Part shown: in pieces, positions 46,141 through 56,768 of the stretch
Layout of the letters: every line of letters begins with the position of its first letter
Position numbering within the stretch: the first letter of the stretch is position 1
Assembly (NCBI GenBank): GCA_015698045.1
Contig: BLAL01000012.1
Coordinates: 310,001-374,000, forward strand
Length of the DNA stretch: 64,000 nucleotides
Direction of reading: 5' to 3'
DNA from: Rhizophagus clarus
Taxonomy: Eukaryota; Glomeromycota; Glomeromycetes; Glomerales; Glomeraceae
The notes under the pieces: generated by a model
What the model was told of the DNA's origin: nothing
Databases searched by the model: none
Seen by the model: the letters and a program-made list of their open reading frames with translations, nothing else
Program-made: the position numbers and the translations under genes

Positions 46141-47213
46141 TTTTCACAAAATTTATATTTGTATAAAATTCAAAAAAGAAAAAGCAGATAAAGAAAAATT
46201 GTTATGAAGTTTTAAATTATTTGAATGATTTTTATAATATATTTTGATCTGTTCTGAAAAATCGAGAAGACATTTTTTTTGTGGGTTTATTTATAAGAAA
46301 AAAAAGGTAACGCCAAGGAACGAACGGAATGTCGAAACGTAAACTTTCTTACTGCGTAATTCTTTGTATTGACGTATTAGTATAATAAGACGACGATCGG
46401 TCAAAATTTTACCGTTCCCGATATTTAACCGATCCTTTTGTTTCACGAACGGATGAAATGTTCATTTTTTTAATGAGTTCCATAATGCGACAACAGAAAT
46501 AGTAAATAGTAATACAAACTAAAACTAACTGCGTGATTATGCGCTTTTCCTTACAAAATTAACCGATATTTTGCCGAGACTTAATTTTCCTGAAAATTTC
46601 GGAAAATTATTTGCCAGAAAATTTCTATTTAAATGATACTAATTATGTTACTTTCAAACACAACACAACCGATATTTTACCGAAAATTTGATAATTAACC
46701 GATATTTTACCGAAATTTTAATTTTTCGGATAATTTCTTTCACCAAGAAATTTTACCAAGAATTATATATTGGTTTTTTTTTAGAAATTTCTCTGTCGGC
46801 AAATTTAATGTACTGTAATGTGTGACTCAACTTGATAATGTAAAAAAAAAAAAAACTCCGAACTTTATTTTGTAAATAAATAACCTTCATGAATCTTTTC
46901 ATTTAATTGGTTATTTACGAAATATGTAGTAAATTTATTAATGCTGTTTTTTTGTATTACGTGGAATTAAATAATGATACAAAGTAATTATTTTTTATAA
47001 AAACGATTATTAATCGTCAAAGCAAAGAATGTTGTATCGATCTACCTGTATCGATCCACACATTTGCAGACGTATAACGAGTAAAAACCGAGTAACGGGA
47101 TAAAAATTATTAATAATAGCCTAACTAAAAATAATAATATTCTAATAAACTAATGATATTTGTTTTCGACCGATTATTTTTTATCTCTCATCCAATAATT
47201 ATATTTGTATTTA
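46141..47213. other. Intergenic with repeated ACCGATATTTTACCGAAA motifs
   Basis: AT-rich spacer. At 46400-46740 the motif ACCGATATTTTACCGAAA and variants recur in direct and inverted orientation, and similar CCGAAATTAA motifs occur near 20405-20480. Probably eroded mobile-element ends. Confidence 0.45.
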
Positions 47214-48285
47214 CTATTTCATAATCCATATTCTAAAAATTTCCAAACTAGTTTTAGTTTCACTAAATTCTTTTAGCACTTCTTTCCAATCTCGTTTTAA
47301 TTCATCCATAGTAATATTATTTAAATCAGCTATCGCCTTACCAATTACGTTCACAAAAAACATTGTAGTATGTTCTTCTAATAATACACCCAATTTGCCA
47401 CCATTTTTACCGACCATGATTTTTATTTGATCGGAATTGTAATTACTAGATTTTGAAGATAAAAGTGATTTTATATGATAACGAGAACCCATTCCTACAC
47501 CATTAGTTGCAAATATCATGGCAACTTTTTATAAAATGGAGAAAAAGATTTAATTATTTATAAATATAAATTTTTAATTTTTACAAATTTGTTAATTAAT
47601 TATATCTTACATTTTTGTATGAACTTTAAAAATTTTGGACCAACTGTTCCTGCAAAAGAATCAAATCCCTGACACTTTATAATAAAGAAAATAAAGAATT
47701 AATGATTTTAATCCAATTATAATATTTCGTAACTTCGTTTCAAACGTTATCTGATATACTTACTTCTATATATGCACCTGGTTTCGCTACCCTTATTAAT
47801 TCATCAATAACAAAAGTCCATTGATTCGAAGTATAACGAGGTTCAATGATGTTTAAATAGACAAAATCAAAATGATTTTCTTGAAAAGGTAATCCTTCCA
47901 ATATGTCAGCGTTGATAAAATTTAAATTACTAGGTTTAATTAATGCGGGAAATAATTTCGTCTTATCAATTCCAGTAAATTCAGAAAGTGTATATTCATT
48001 AGATAATTCTAAGAGAAATGTTCCAGCACCACATCGTACATCTAAAACTCTGGCACCATTCTTTAAGGAATCTTCAATTGGAGAAGAAAAATTTGAAGAC
48101 CAAATTGATTTAACGAGGAAATGATGTTGATGTAAATAATCTATATGTTCACTTGCACTTGGAAACTTTGAAATTGGTTCTGGTTCTTGACTCAATGAAT
48201 TTGTTGTAATGGTTTCATTGCTTGATTCTTTTTTTTTTTTAAGTAAATAGTTAAATTTAGGAAATTTTGATTGTTTCGCTCCCAT
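47214..48285 (-). CDS. SAM-dependent methyltransferase, three exons, 298 aa
   Basis: Exons 48285-47764, 47674-47611 (64 nt) and 47524-47214 join in frame (897 nt). Introns start GTAAGT and GTAAGA and end AAAG. ARVLDVRCGAGTFLLELS is the class I methyltransferase motif I (with R in place of the usual G after LDV), FTGIDKTKLFP supplies the acidic residue binding the ribose, and NADILEGLPF and FDFVYLNIIEP are the next motifs. VIDELIRVAKPGAYIEV is the late strand-helix motif. The N-terminus MGAKQSKFPKF could carry a glycine-2 myristoylation site (MGxxxS), then a low-complexity linker. Substrate unknown; similar fungal proteins include small-molecule methylases. Single-gene transcription is likely. 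Confidence 0.88.
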
Positions 48286-49990
48286 TTTATTATATTATAG
48301 GAAAAAATATAAATCATTTGAAGAATACGCCTCAAATTTATTTAAAAATCACCATGGTTACATCCGATAATTGGTTCAAATTTCAAAACGATAAATCTAA
48401 TAATCTGGTTACATATGTATGTGTGTTCCGTTCCTTTATTTATATTAAGGATTATTATTGTAACAGTTGACATGTCTATTTCTATTTCTGGAGATTTAAA
48501 AAAATTTATTGATTCATACATACTTGTATAACTATCTGTGTCTCAGGGTTCGGAACTCGCTTTATGACATAATATAATAATTAACGTACAAGATTATTCT
48601 ATTTTAAGATGCAAATAGGGATTCTAATGATTTTCATATTACAGTTACTATGTTTTTTTTTTGTTTTTTATTTTTATTTTACTCTCCCTGTTTTCATTAT
48701 TTTAAAGAAAAATATGTGCAGTTTTAAAACATTACAGTTTTATGTCATTAATTCTTTCAAAATAGAATTTGATTGGAAGTAATCCTCTTTTTCTTTTATC
48801 TTGTGAGAATAATTATTGGAGTAATAATTCTTATTTTCTTGTGTATGCTACGCAAAACTTTAAATCATATAAATAAATAATGATAAGTAAATTGAAAACC
48901 GTATCATACCCAATCATTATTTGAAAAGGCGTTCTTCGCTTGTCAAAAAAAGAAAATAAATGAATAATAAAGTTCCGCGTTTTCCTTTTACAATGTCATA
49001 ATAAAAAATGACTAATCAAAACCAATAGAAAAGTTTTTTTTTTTTTTTTTTTTTTTTAGTACAAATCTTTGGGAACTTTCAGAGTTTTCTTTATGTTTTA
49101 CCGCATTTACAATATTAATAACTCCGATAAAATATGATACATGACATATTTTTATTTATTGTGTTTAATCTTAAAGTGATTTGTTTTTTTGTCGATTTTT
49201 TTTTTTTTTTTATATTTATATATTATATTATTTTTATATTTGAGTCGTTCAATAGAATTAACCAGAATTCTTGACGTTCGATAATTAAATAATATGATAA
49301 ATAACATAATTTTCAGAATACATTATCTGTTGTCACGAATTGTTTGTGTATATAATGAATACGGTCCGACGGTCCGTACTCCGTAAACGTAGTGCAACCT
49401 AAATAAATTGAGGGGTTTTTTATTATTCTAAACGCCTGCATTTCACAAATATCTTTCCTTCTTTAATAAATTCATATTAGATGTTAGATATCTGGAACAC
49501 TTTTTTTTTGTACATAATCAAAAATATGAGCGCAAATATGTATTCATACCGATTATCGGAATCGTTTGATCGTAAACGAAGGAATCCCTAAAGATTGAAA
49601 TACCATGATGGTGAATTGCACCATCCGTTAGTGTAAAAAAAAGTAATGAAAATCAAAACAATTAGACAAGATAAAATTTTCCAACGTAAAATGCACATAT
49701 AAGGTAGCATCCATTTTTGGCTAAAGTAAATAATTTATTAAATGAGACGTTTTACGATAAAAATTTTTTAAACAAAATAACGGAATAAATAAATTGAGAA
49801 ACGGTAAAAATCTGGTGTAATCTTGATGCAAATTACGTCACATTTACGTTAGAATAATATTTTGTGTTTAGTTACACTTCAAACTAATCATTAGAACATT
49901 TTAATCCATTAGTTGTAAATAAAATATTGATTTTAAAAATTTCATGCTTTGCTTGAAAAAAGATCATTTCATATGATTTTTATAGCTGAG

Positions 49991-50069
49991 TTTCGCCAAA
50001 TTTTTTTTTTTTTATTGATTTTTAAATAGTTTCAATAAGTTTTGCTTTTACTATGGGGTTTCGCCTGGT
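49991..50069. repeat. Dispersed repeat, copy 2 (TTTCGCCAAATTTT type)
   Basis: Matches 20248-20315 in the same order: TTTCGCCAAATTTTTT, ATAGTTTCAATAAGTTT and TTTTACTATGGGGTTTCGCC. A short direct TTTCGCC repeat follows. Confidence 0.55.
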
Positions 50070-50260
50070 TTCGCCCGCAGCCTTGATATCTGTATTTAAA
50101 AAGATCCAGCAAACTGCCTAAAAAAAAGAAAAAAGTAATATGACCCATTAGAAACTGTTTATGAAAACAAAAATCAAAGAAAAAAAATGCCATATTTAGA
50201 GAAATCCCAAATGGCTTGCCGTCTAAAAAAAGAAAATATTGAAGCATTACTAAACATTTC

Positions 50261-50362
50261 ATTAAAGAAAAGAATGGAATGGAAAGAAAAAGGTGGGTGG
50301 AAGGCGAGTGGGAAAAAAAAGGGTGAGAGGAAAAAAGAAAAGGGAGAAGGAGGGAAGAGTCA
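50261..50362 (+). repeat. Purine-rich tract
   Basis: About 100 bases composed almost wholly of A and G on the plus strand (GGAAAGAAAAAGGTGGGTGG, then AAAAAAGAAAAGGGAGAAGG) with few pyrimidines. Such tracts can form triplexes or stall polymerases. No gene is associated. Confidence 0.6.
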
Positions 50363-51264
50363 TAGTCATTAATCTTATTCATGTTACTTTGCAATTCCAC
50401 AATTTTATAGTAGAGTCAGTTAAAGGAAGACTGTGTATTGATGTTCTTAGATAATATATATCGTACCTTAATTTTAAAAAAAATCATATTTTTTTTTTCA
50501 GAAAAAAGGAAACAAATACGAACAATTAGTAATGTTCGTTAAAATATAAAAATTGAAAAAAAATTTTTTTTTCTTTACCTGCTAAAATTTATGTTGAAAA
50601 CTATGTCTAAAAAAAAGTAAAAAAAAATGAACAGTCAGCAATGTTCTTTAAAATAAAAATTTTGCTAAAATTTTGTGCCTAAGGCTCAAAGCAGTAAAAA
50701 AAAGCAGAACGAAATATAGAAATGTTTCGTCTAGCGTTTATTAAAATAAAACATGAATAATGATTTTTTGGCTCGGGCTTTGAACTTTTCTTTGTATTTC
50801 TTTTTTTTCATTGAACTTCCCCTTTCTTTCAGTTTTTTCTTTTCCTTTACAATTACCAAGAAACCAAAAAATATATTGGGATGAAGAAAAGATTATAAAA
50901 AAAAAAAAAAAATCCGAAAAAAAACCCGATAAAAACAGTTTTCATAATAACCGGATTTTTTGTGTTTTGAAGTTTGAATTTTAATCGTTAACTGCTAATG
51001 AGATACCACATTACTAATTAATTAGTGTTAGTAAAACCTTCAGTTACCAGAAATAAGTGGATTTGCCATCAAATCATCTAACTTTTAAATTTAGATCGGG
51101 CACTGATCAGGCGCAGGCAAATCATGCATTGCATAATTCAAAAATTATTTATACAGGGCAATCTAAACGTTACTGTTACACAACATTTTTTTTAGTTATA
51201 TTTTTATTTTTATTTATTTTATTTATTTATTTATTATTTATTTTATTTTATTTTAAATATATTA

Positions 51265-51426
51265 GGGGAGGGCCAGAAATTACGTTATTTGATTTTTGAG
51301 GTTTTGGATCCCCCCCTGTCATCACCTATTTTAGGAAATTCAATATATATTATTAGTTACTAAAAATGGTAGGTCATCTTTGACCTGACCCCCCCTCAGG
51401 AAATTACGTCATTTCTGGCCCTCCCC
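51265..51426. mobile_element. 162-bp inverted-repeat element with TTA target duplication
   Basis: Ends GGGGAGGGCCAGAAATTACG and the complement of GGGGAGGGCCAGAAATGACG match over about 29 bases with two mismatches. TTA flanks both sides (51262-51264 and 51427-51429). Non-autonomous, PIF/Harbinger-like by target size. Confidence 0.8.
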
Positions 51427-51530
51427 TTATAAGGTCAGGTTAGTTATACGCATATTAATTAGACACAATTATTATATAATATAAAATTTTTTTTTTGTTT
51501 TTTTTAAAGAAAAACACATTAATATTATTA

Positions 51531-51633
51531 TGATAGACTTCTCTGTGTCACCTCTGAACCTGACTCCAGAAACAACGATCCTTCAAGGCGCAGTACGAAC
51601 TCTAATTCGGTTCTGCGAGAAGGTTTTGTTCGG
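51531..51633 (+). CDS. Possible isolated first exon
   Basis: ATG at 51531 opens MIDFSVSPLNLTPETTILQ and then GAVRTLIRFCEKVLF up to a GTAAGA donor after 51631. Composition is protein-like and the local GC content is higher than around it. No continuing exon is visible downstream, so it may be a relic of a kinase-type N-terminal exon or chance. Confidence 0.3.
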
Positions 51634-52755
51634 TAAGAATCTGTCCATACTTTCAAATAATGTTAACTTTATTAAATGATTAAAAAAAAAAGTTGTTAAT
51701 TTATTACAAATTAAACCCTTCTTAAAAATTTGAAAATCGTCCTATAAAAAAAGGACTTTTCGGTAAGTATTCTGAAAACATCGTTCATTCATTTTGAACA
51801 TAAAGTATTTAAGATTATATGATAAACGTTGAGATGGTCTCAAAATATAAAAATTCCTGAAATGACCTCAAAATACGTTGAACGATCATGTTTTGGGATA
51901 TTGTGAGTAAATTCATATAATATCTTCAGGGGCATTTTCCGAAATTTAAGTTAGACCGGTTCCTCTGGTCATATATTAATAAATTTAAGTAATTTTTATT
52001 TCTTTACATTTAGATTGAAAACATTATTCATAGTTAAAAAAAAAAAAAAAATACTTTGACAATAATGTGATACGTTTATTCGAGAATTTTGCTCTCAACA
52101 TCCGCAACGACAGTTCGGAGACATCCGAAATCATTCACGCATTCACGTTACGCACTTCTATTTTTAGATACTGTCCCGAAATAATTAGTTGGTTATATGT
52201 CAACGAATCGGACATTGTTGATCTTGGAATCTGTGTGTAAAAATGAAAAATGAATGAAGAGATCGGCCGACATCGGAAATTTAAGGTTTGTGGTACAGCT
52301 AGTTACGTAATATTCCGTGCATCCGACGTTTTTTTTTTCATTTTTCTGTGTTGATAAAGATTTTTGTTTCGTTGTATCTTGTAAGAGTGCCAAAATATGC
52401 AAATATGCAGATCATACCGGTTAGTTAATAATGAGAGAATCCTTTTTAGGAGGAGATAACTGCATGTAACCTAGGTCTAGATTGTCATTTCTAAATGACA
52501 TCCCTGCCTCATAAAAACAATCATGAGAAAAAAAAAATGAAATGGGGATAGTGTATTTACATTTTAAGAAATGTAGGTCCTAAAAATTACGAATATTAAA
52601 GTTATATCGCGAAATGATCGTCCAAACACGGTTCTAGAACCTTCGTCATATTTCGTGCTTATTGTCTCATGATTTCATTTCCTTATAAGAGTAATAAGAA
52701 ATTTTTTTTCCTATATATACATACAATGTATGGTATAATTTTATAGCTTTTAACA
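51634..52755. other. Intergenic upstream of F-box gene
   Basis: AT-rich with no gene. A TATA-like CCTATATATACATAC lies about 45 bases before the ATG at 52756. Confidence 0.5.
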
Positions 52756-54231
52756 ATGATCCTCAATCAAGATTGCCTTATATTGATAATCGAAAAATTA
52801 TATGAAAATAAACACAATTCTTTATTCTCATGTTTATTAGTTAATAGAACATGGTGTAGAACAGTGATGCCGATCATTTGGAGAAATCCTTGGTTTATAT
52901 TATCAAATATAAATAATAATAATTTTTTAAAAAATGCAACATTACTTATAAATATTATTTTATTACATTTATCAAAAGAATCTAAAAATTACTTGGAAAA
53001 TCAAGGAATTGATATATTTACAAAATTAAATTATCAACAAAATTCCTTATTATTTGATTATTTAACTTTTACTAAATATATTAAATATAGAAATTATAAA
53101 GATGGTTGTAATATTTATGATATAGTGTTTCCTTCATATAATAATTTTCAACGAGATTTAATAATGCGAGAAGTTTATAAACTTTTCGTAAGTAAATGTT
53201 CAAAAATTAAATTTATGGATATTTCTGGAATTTTACAACAATTTTATAAATTTCCGGAAGCAGAAATTCGAATTTCAAAAGTTCAAGAATTACAATGTAA
53301 AAGTGATGATGATCCATTACTTTTCAATGGATTGGCTCAGATATGCAAATTTATTCAAAAATTTATTATCATATATTCTAATTCAAATAATGAATTAGCA
53401 AAATTAATTGAATCACAACTGAAAGTGAAATATATAAAGATCATTTATACAATAGATGATATAAATGATCGATCAATTTATCAAGCAATTATGAAACATT
53501 CAACAACTATTGATTATTTAAGTATGACTATTGAAAAGAATTTAAATCTTATAAATGACTTATTTCCAAAATTAATTAATTTACAAACATTAATTTTACA
53601 TGGAAGTTTATTTTATAGATTTGATTTCGATAAACAATCTATCTCTTCATTTCATCCTAAATTACAAATATTACAATTATATTCAATATCATTTTCTACA
53701 ATTATTGAAATTATTCAAAATACCGAAGGAAATCTTCAAACCATTTGGTTGGATAGTAATAAATATGAAAATGTAGATCAAACTGGACAACTTATTCGAA
53801 CAATATCACAACATTGTCCTAATCTTAAATATCTTAAAATATTTTTAAAAGATCGTTACCTTGAAGATTTTAAACAATTATTAATTAATTGTTATTTATT
53901 AGAAGGATTAATAATTTATACTGATAATTTATATTTAAATTATTATGCTGATAAATTATTAAATATTTTAAATGATTCCTCCCCAATTAATTTACATAAA
54001 TTTGAACTTAATTATTGTAAATTTAAAATTGAAACTTTGAATTCATTTTTAAATAATTGGAGGAATCGAAAACCATTATGGTTATATTCGGTCAATGTTG
54101 AATCTAATCATAATATGGATAAATTTAATGATATGATTGAATTATATAAAAAGGAAGGAATTATTAAGAAATTTAAACCAGATAAAAGTTATAATTTTAT
54201 AAACGATTATAAAGAAATTGATTTAATTTAA
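52756..54231 (+). CDS. F-box/leucine-rich protein, 491 aa
   Basis: Single exon. The F-box lies at residues 1-47 (DCLILIIEKLYENKHNSLF, CLLVNRTWCRTVMPIIWRNPW). An AT-biased leucine-rich body follows (LINLQTLILHGS, CPNLKYLKIFL) and a C-terminal block (LNSFLNNWRNRKPLWL, YKKEGIIKKF) shared with 10756 and 39039. It has the most asparagine and lysine codons of the four full-length F-box genes. Inferred role: SCF ligase receptor. First ATG, just after a TATA-type promoter; intact. Confidence 0.9.
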   Translation: MILNQDCLILIIEKLYENKHNSLFSCLLVNRTWCRTVMPIIWRNPWFILSNINNNNFLKNATLLINIILLHLSKESKNYLENQGIDIFTKLNYQQNSLLFDYLTFTKYIKYRNYKDGCNIYDIVFPSYNNFQRDLIMREVYKLFVSKCSKIKFMDISGILQQFYKFPEAEIRISKVQELQCKSDDDPLLFNGLAQICKFIQKFIIIYSNSNNELAKLIESQLKVKYIKIIYTIDDINDRSIYQAIMKHSTTIDYLSMTIEKNLNLINDLFPKLINLQTLILHGSLFYRFDFDKQSISSFHPKLQILQLYSISFSTIIEIIQNTEGNLQTIWLDSNKYENVDQTGQLIRTISQHCPNLKYLKIFLKDRYLEDFKQLLINCYLLEGLIIYTDNLYLNYYADKLLNILNDSSPINLHKFELNYCKFKIETLNSFLNNWRNRKPLWLYSVNVESNHNMDKFNDMIELYKKEGIIKKFKPDKSYNFINDYKEIDLI

Positions 54232-54707
54232 GTAGTAATATTTCTAATTCATGTACTATTACGTTAGTCTAATGTGTAATGTAACGTTAGTAATATAATT
54301 TTTTTAAATAAAAACGACGGTAATTGTACGAACTATCATGTAAGTACTGCCGTTTTGTCGATCATTTAAAAAAATATTATGTAGGTGAATGTTGCAGATC
54401 ATCTCGTAAATAATATATAATTTCGATCTGCGACTAACAGAGTTTGTCTACATCAAAAAAATTTTTTTTTTTTTTTTTTTTTTTGTTTTCGAGCATTATA
54501 AACCTAACTTCTTGTCACTTTAAGCTTTTTTGGTAAGAATCTTAATTTTTTGTCTTATGTGACTTTTAAAATATTTGCATAAAAAAAAGATGATGATCGG
54601 TAAATATATGGAATAACGTATTTTATTATTATCTGCAAATAATTATTTAATATATTTTTCGACTCTGTGTGTTCGCTCACGTTTGATCACATTTTGAACC
54701 TAGAACG
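54232..54707. other. Intergenic between F-box genes
   Basis: Includes a long T-run at 54455-54485. No gene seen. Confidence 0.5.
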
Positions 54708-55575
54708 ATGATCTCGCATTCGCAAGTATTCCATGCAACTTGGACCAAAAAGTCTTTTGATTCAAAAACTAAGAAAATTAGTAAAAAAAAGCGAAACAGA
54801 AAGAATAAGAACATATCTAGTAAGAACTTACAATATAAAAAGTAATTAATAAATAGTAATTTTTCGTTAACTAATAATTCAACTTGTAATAGTATCTCGT
54901 TCTAAGCCTGCTTCTACTTCCATCGAAGGTATTTATTTATATGGTTTAAATTTTATTTATTAAAATTTTTACCATTAAAGCCCATATATTCTTCTTAACT
55001 GAATAGATAAATATGTCAAATTGATGAGAAGAGAAGCAACTAGAAAATATTTCAAAGAAAAAGCAAAGGCCGAGAGAATTGCCAAGAAACAACGACCAAT
55101 TGAGATTGCTAAACAAGATCGTTATGATCTTAAATTTAGTCCAATCTTTTCAATCTTTTCTTCATCATTTGTTAAGCAGGATCAAAAGAAAAAAGAAATG
55201 CCGAAATGTATTGCTATGAACCTTCCATTAGAAATATTCATTAAAATCGTAGAATATGCTACAGAAGAAACCACTCTTGCCCTATCATTAACATGTCGGA
55301 AATGGCATGATTGGCTTACTGACATAGGAAACGCGTATATAGACCAGGCTTGGCGTAGATCACGAAAGAATACTCATCGCCGTCGCAGAAAGCCAAAAAC
55401 CGGTGTGTGCGAGAGGATTTATACTATTAGAAAAATGAAGCCGAAACCAGATTGGTATCGTGAATGTGATATGTGCTTCAAAAAATCAAACACTAATTCA
55501 TGGAATTTTGGGAGTAAGGTAGTTAAGACTTGTTATAGCTGTATGATGATGTATAAAGCGAAGGTGAGAAAGTGA
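54708..55575 (+). CDS. Small F-box protein with C-terminal cysteine motif, three exons
   Basis: Exons 54708-54819, 54893-54928 (36 nt) and 55007-55575 join in frame (717 nt, 238 aa). Introns are 73 and 78 nt (donors GTAAGA and GTATTT, acceptors AATAG). The lysine-rich N-terminus (KKRNRKNKN, then EATRKYFKEKAKAERIAKK) could be a nuclear or nucleolar signal. An F-box follows (MNLPLEIFIKIVEYATEETT, ALSLTCRKWHDWL). The C-terminus has two cysteine pairs (CDMCFKKSNTN...CYSCMMMY), a likely zinc site. The start in exon 3 alone (55024) would lose the basic tail; the splice model is preferred because frame and sites agree. A Skp1-linked role is inferred. Confidence 0.75.
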
Positions 55576-56641
55576 AGAAGTGAGAAGATGAGGAACAAGA
55601 TACATAAAAATTCGCTGGCGACTTTTTTTTTTTGTTCTTTTTCATTAATAATTGTAATATATCTATGAACTATGTCTATAGTCAATATTCAATTTTTTCT
55701 TTTCTTGAACATTATGTTTGTATTACTAAATCATTGATAATAAGTAAATGAATGGTATTAGATGTTTAATTTTACTACTTATGTTTGATAAGTTTAAGTT
55801 GCAAAGTTATGTTTAATTAAATAAATAAAGTAAGTTATAAACGCTGTAAATCCTTAACAAGTAAATGCAAGTTGATTTGCTCTTTTGAATACTGATGCAT
55901 TAAAGAAAAAAAATTCGTTTGGCTGTCCATACCAAAACGTGGCATAATCGGCTAATAATTTTAATACCTCCGAAGACTTGTTTTACATAGGATCTTTAGA
56001 CAACCTAAGACAGAAGTTTATATCGTAACTTTATAAAACAACATATTTCCATTAATAATAATTAATAGGAAAAGTAAAATTTAATAATAATTAATTATTC
56101 TATGAATTTTATTTCTTCTTCAGTTCCATTCATACACAATTAATCTAGATTCTATATTTGGTGATTTCTTGTACTATTCTTATTTTGAATATAAAAAAAA
56201 GAGTTAATTATAAAACTGGGCAAAGTACTTAACGACGTTTTCATCTTTTTCTGTAAATCGATCTATTGGAAAGAAATACTACAATAATCATAGCGAGACA
56301 AGAAACCTTACCAGACAAGCGAGTTTATTAATAATATATAACATTATTATCACGGCGTTTTCAATCTCAAAGACAAATGATTTCTTCTACCAATCTAGTC
56401 AAAAGAACAAAAGAAAAATTAATTTTGGTTTTTTTTTAAAAAAAAAGTACGAATAAAAAAATTTTTAATCCGAATAAATCTTTATTATTATCTCCTAAAA
56501 TGTACCATCGATTTTTTGCAAATAATGTAAGACCATTTATAGTTTCATGTTTTTCTTCTAAAATGAATTTGTTTTTATATGACTACGTAACCAAATCACC
56601 ACAATTATCTATCACAATTTAGAGCAACCGTCTTTTCCGAT
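55576..56641. other. Intergenic
   Basis: AT-rich spacer between the F-box protein and RIO1; no gene recognised. Confidence 0.5.
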
Positions 56642-56675
56642 ATTACGTCATTGTATCAAAATTTTATGACGTAGT
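56642..56675. promoter_or_regulatory. Inverted pair of ATGACGTA-type sites upstream of RIO1
   Basis: ATTACGTCAT at 56642-56651 and ATGACGTAGT at 56666-56675 form an inverted pair of bZIP-type sites, about 95 bases before the ATG at 56769. The arrangement resembles 40547-40579 but with a longer spacer. Confidence 0.45.
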
Positions 56676-56768
56676 AAAAAGATCAGCGGGTAAAATCAAT
56701 ATAAATCGAGTTATGCGATCAGCAAAAAAAAAAGCGTTTTTTTTAGACTTTTCCTCGATTCGTTTAAT

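Larger units (their letters stand above)
48286..51261. other. Intergenic, AT-rich
   Basis: No secure gene. A possible first exon (ATG at 48356, MVTSDNWFKFQNDK, then GTATGT) lacks a continuing exon. Contains the dispersed repeat at 49991-50069 and a purine-rich tract at about 50261-50362. Confidence 0.45.

Noticed and set aside
48350..48470. Possible gene starting MVTSDNWFKF
   Set aside because: One ATG with a donor but no second exon could be found; not listed as a gene.
50032..50400. 122-codon minus-strand ORF and a 61-codon plus-strand ORF
   Set aside because: They translate the purine-rich tract and dispersed repeat; low complexity.
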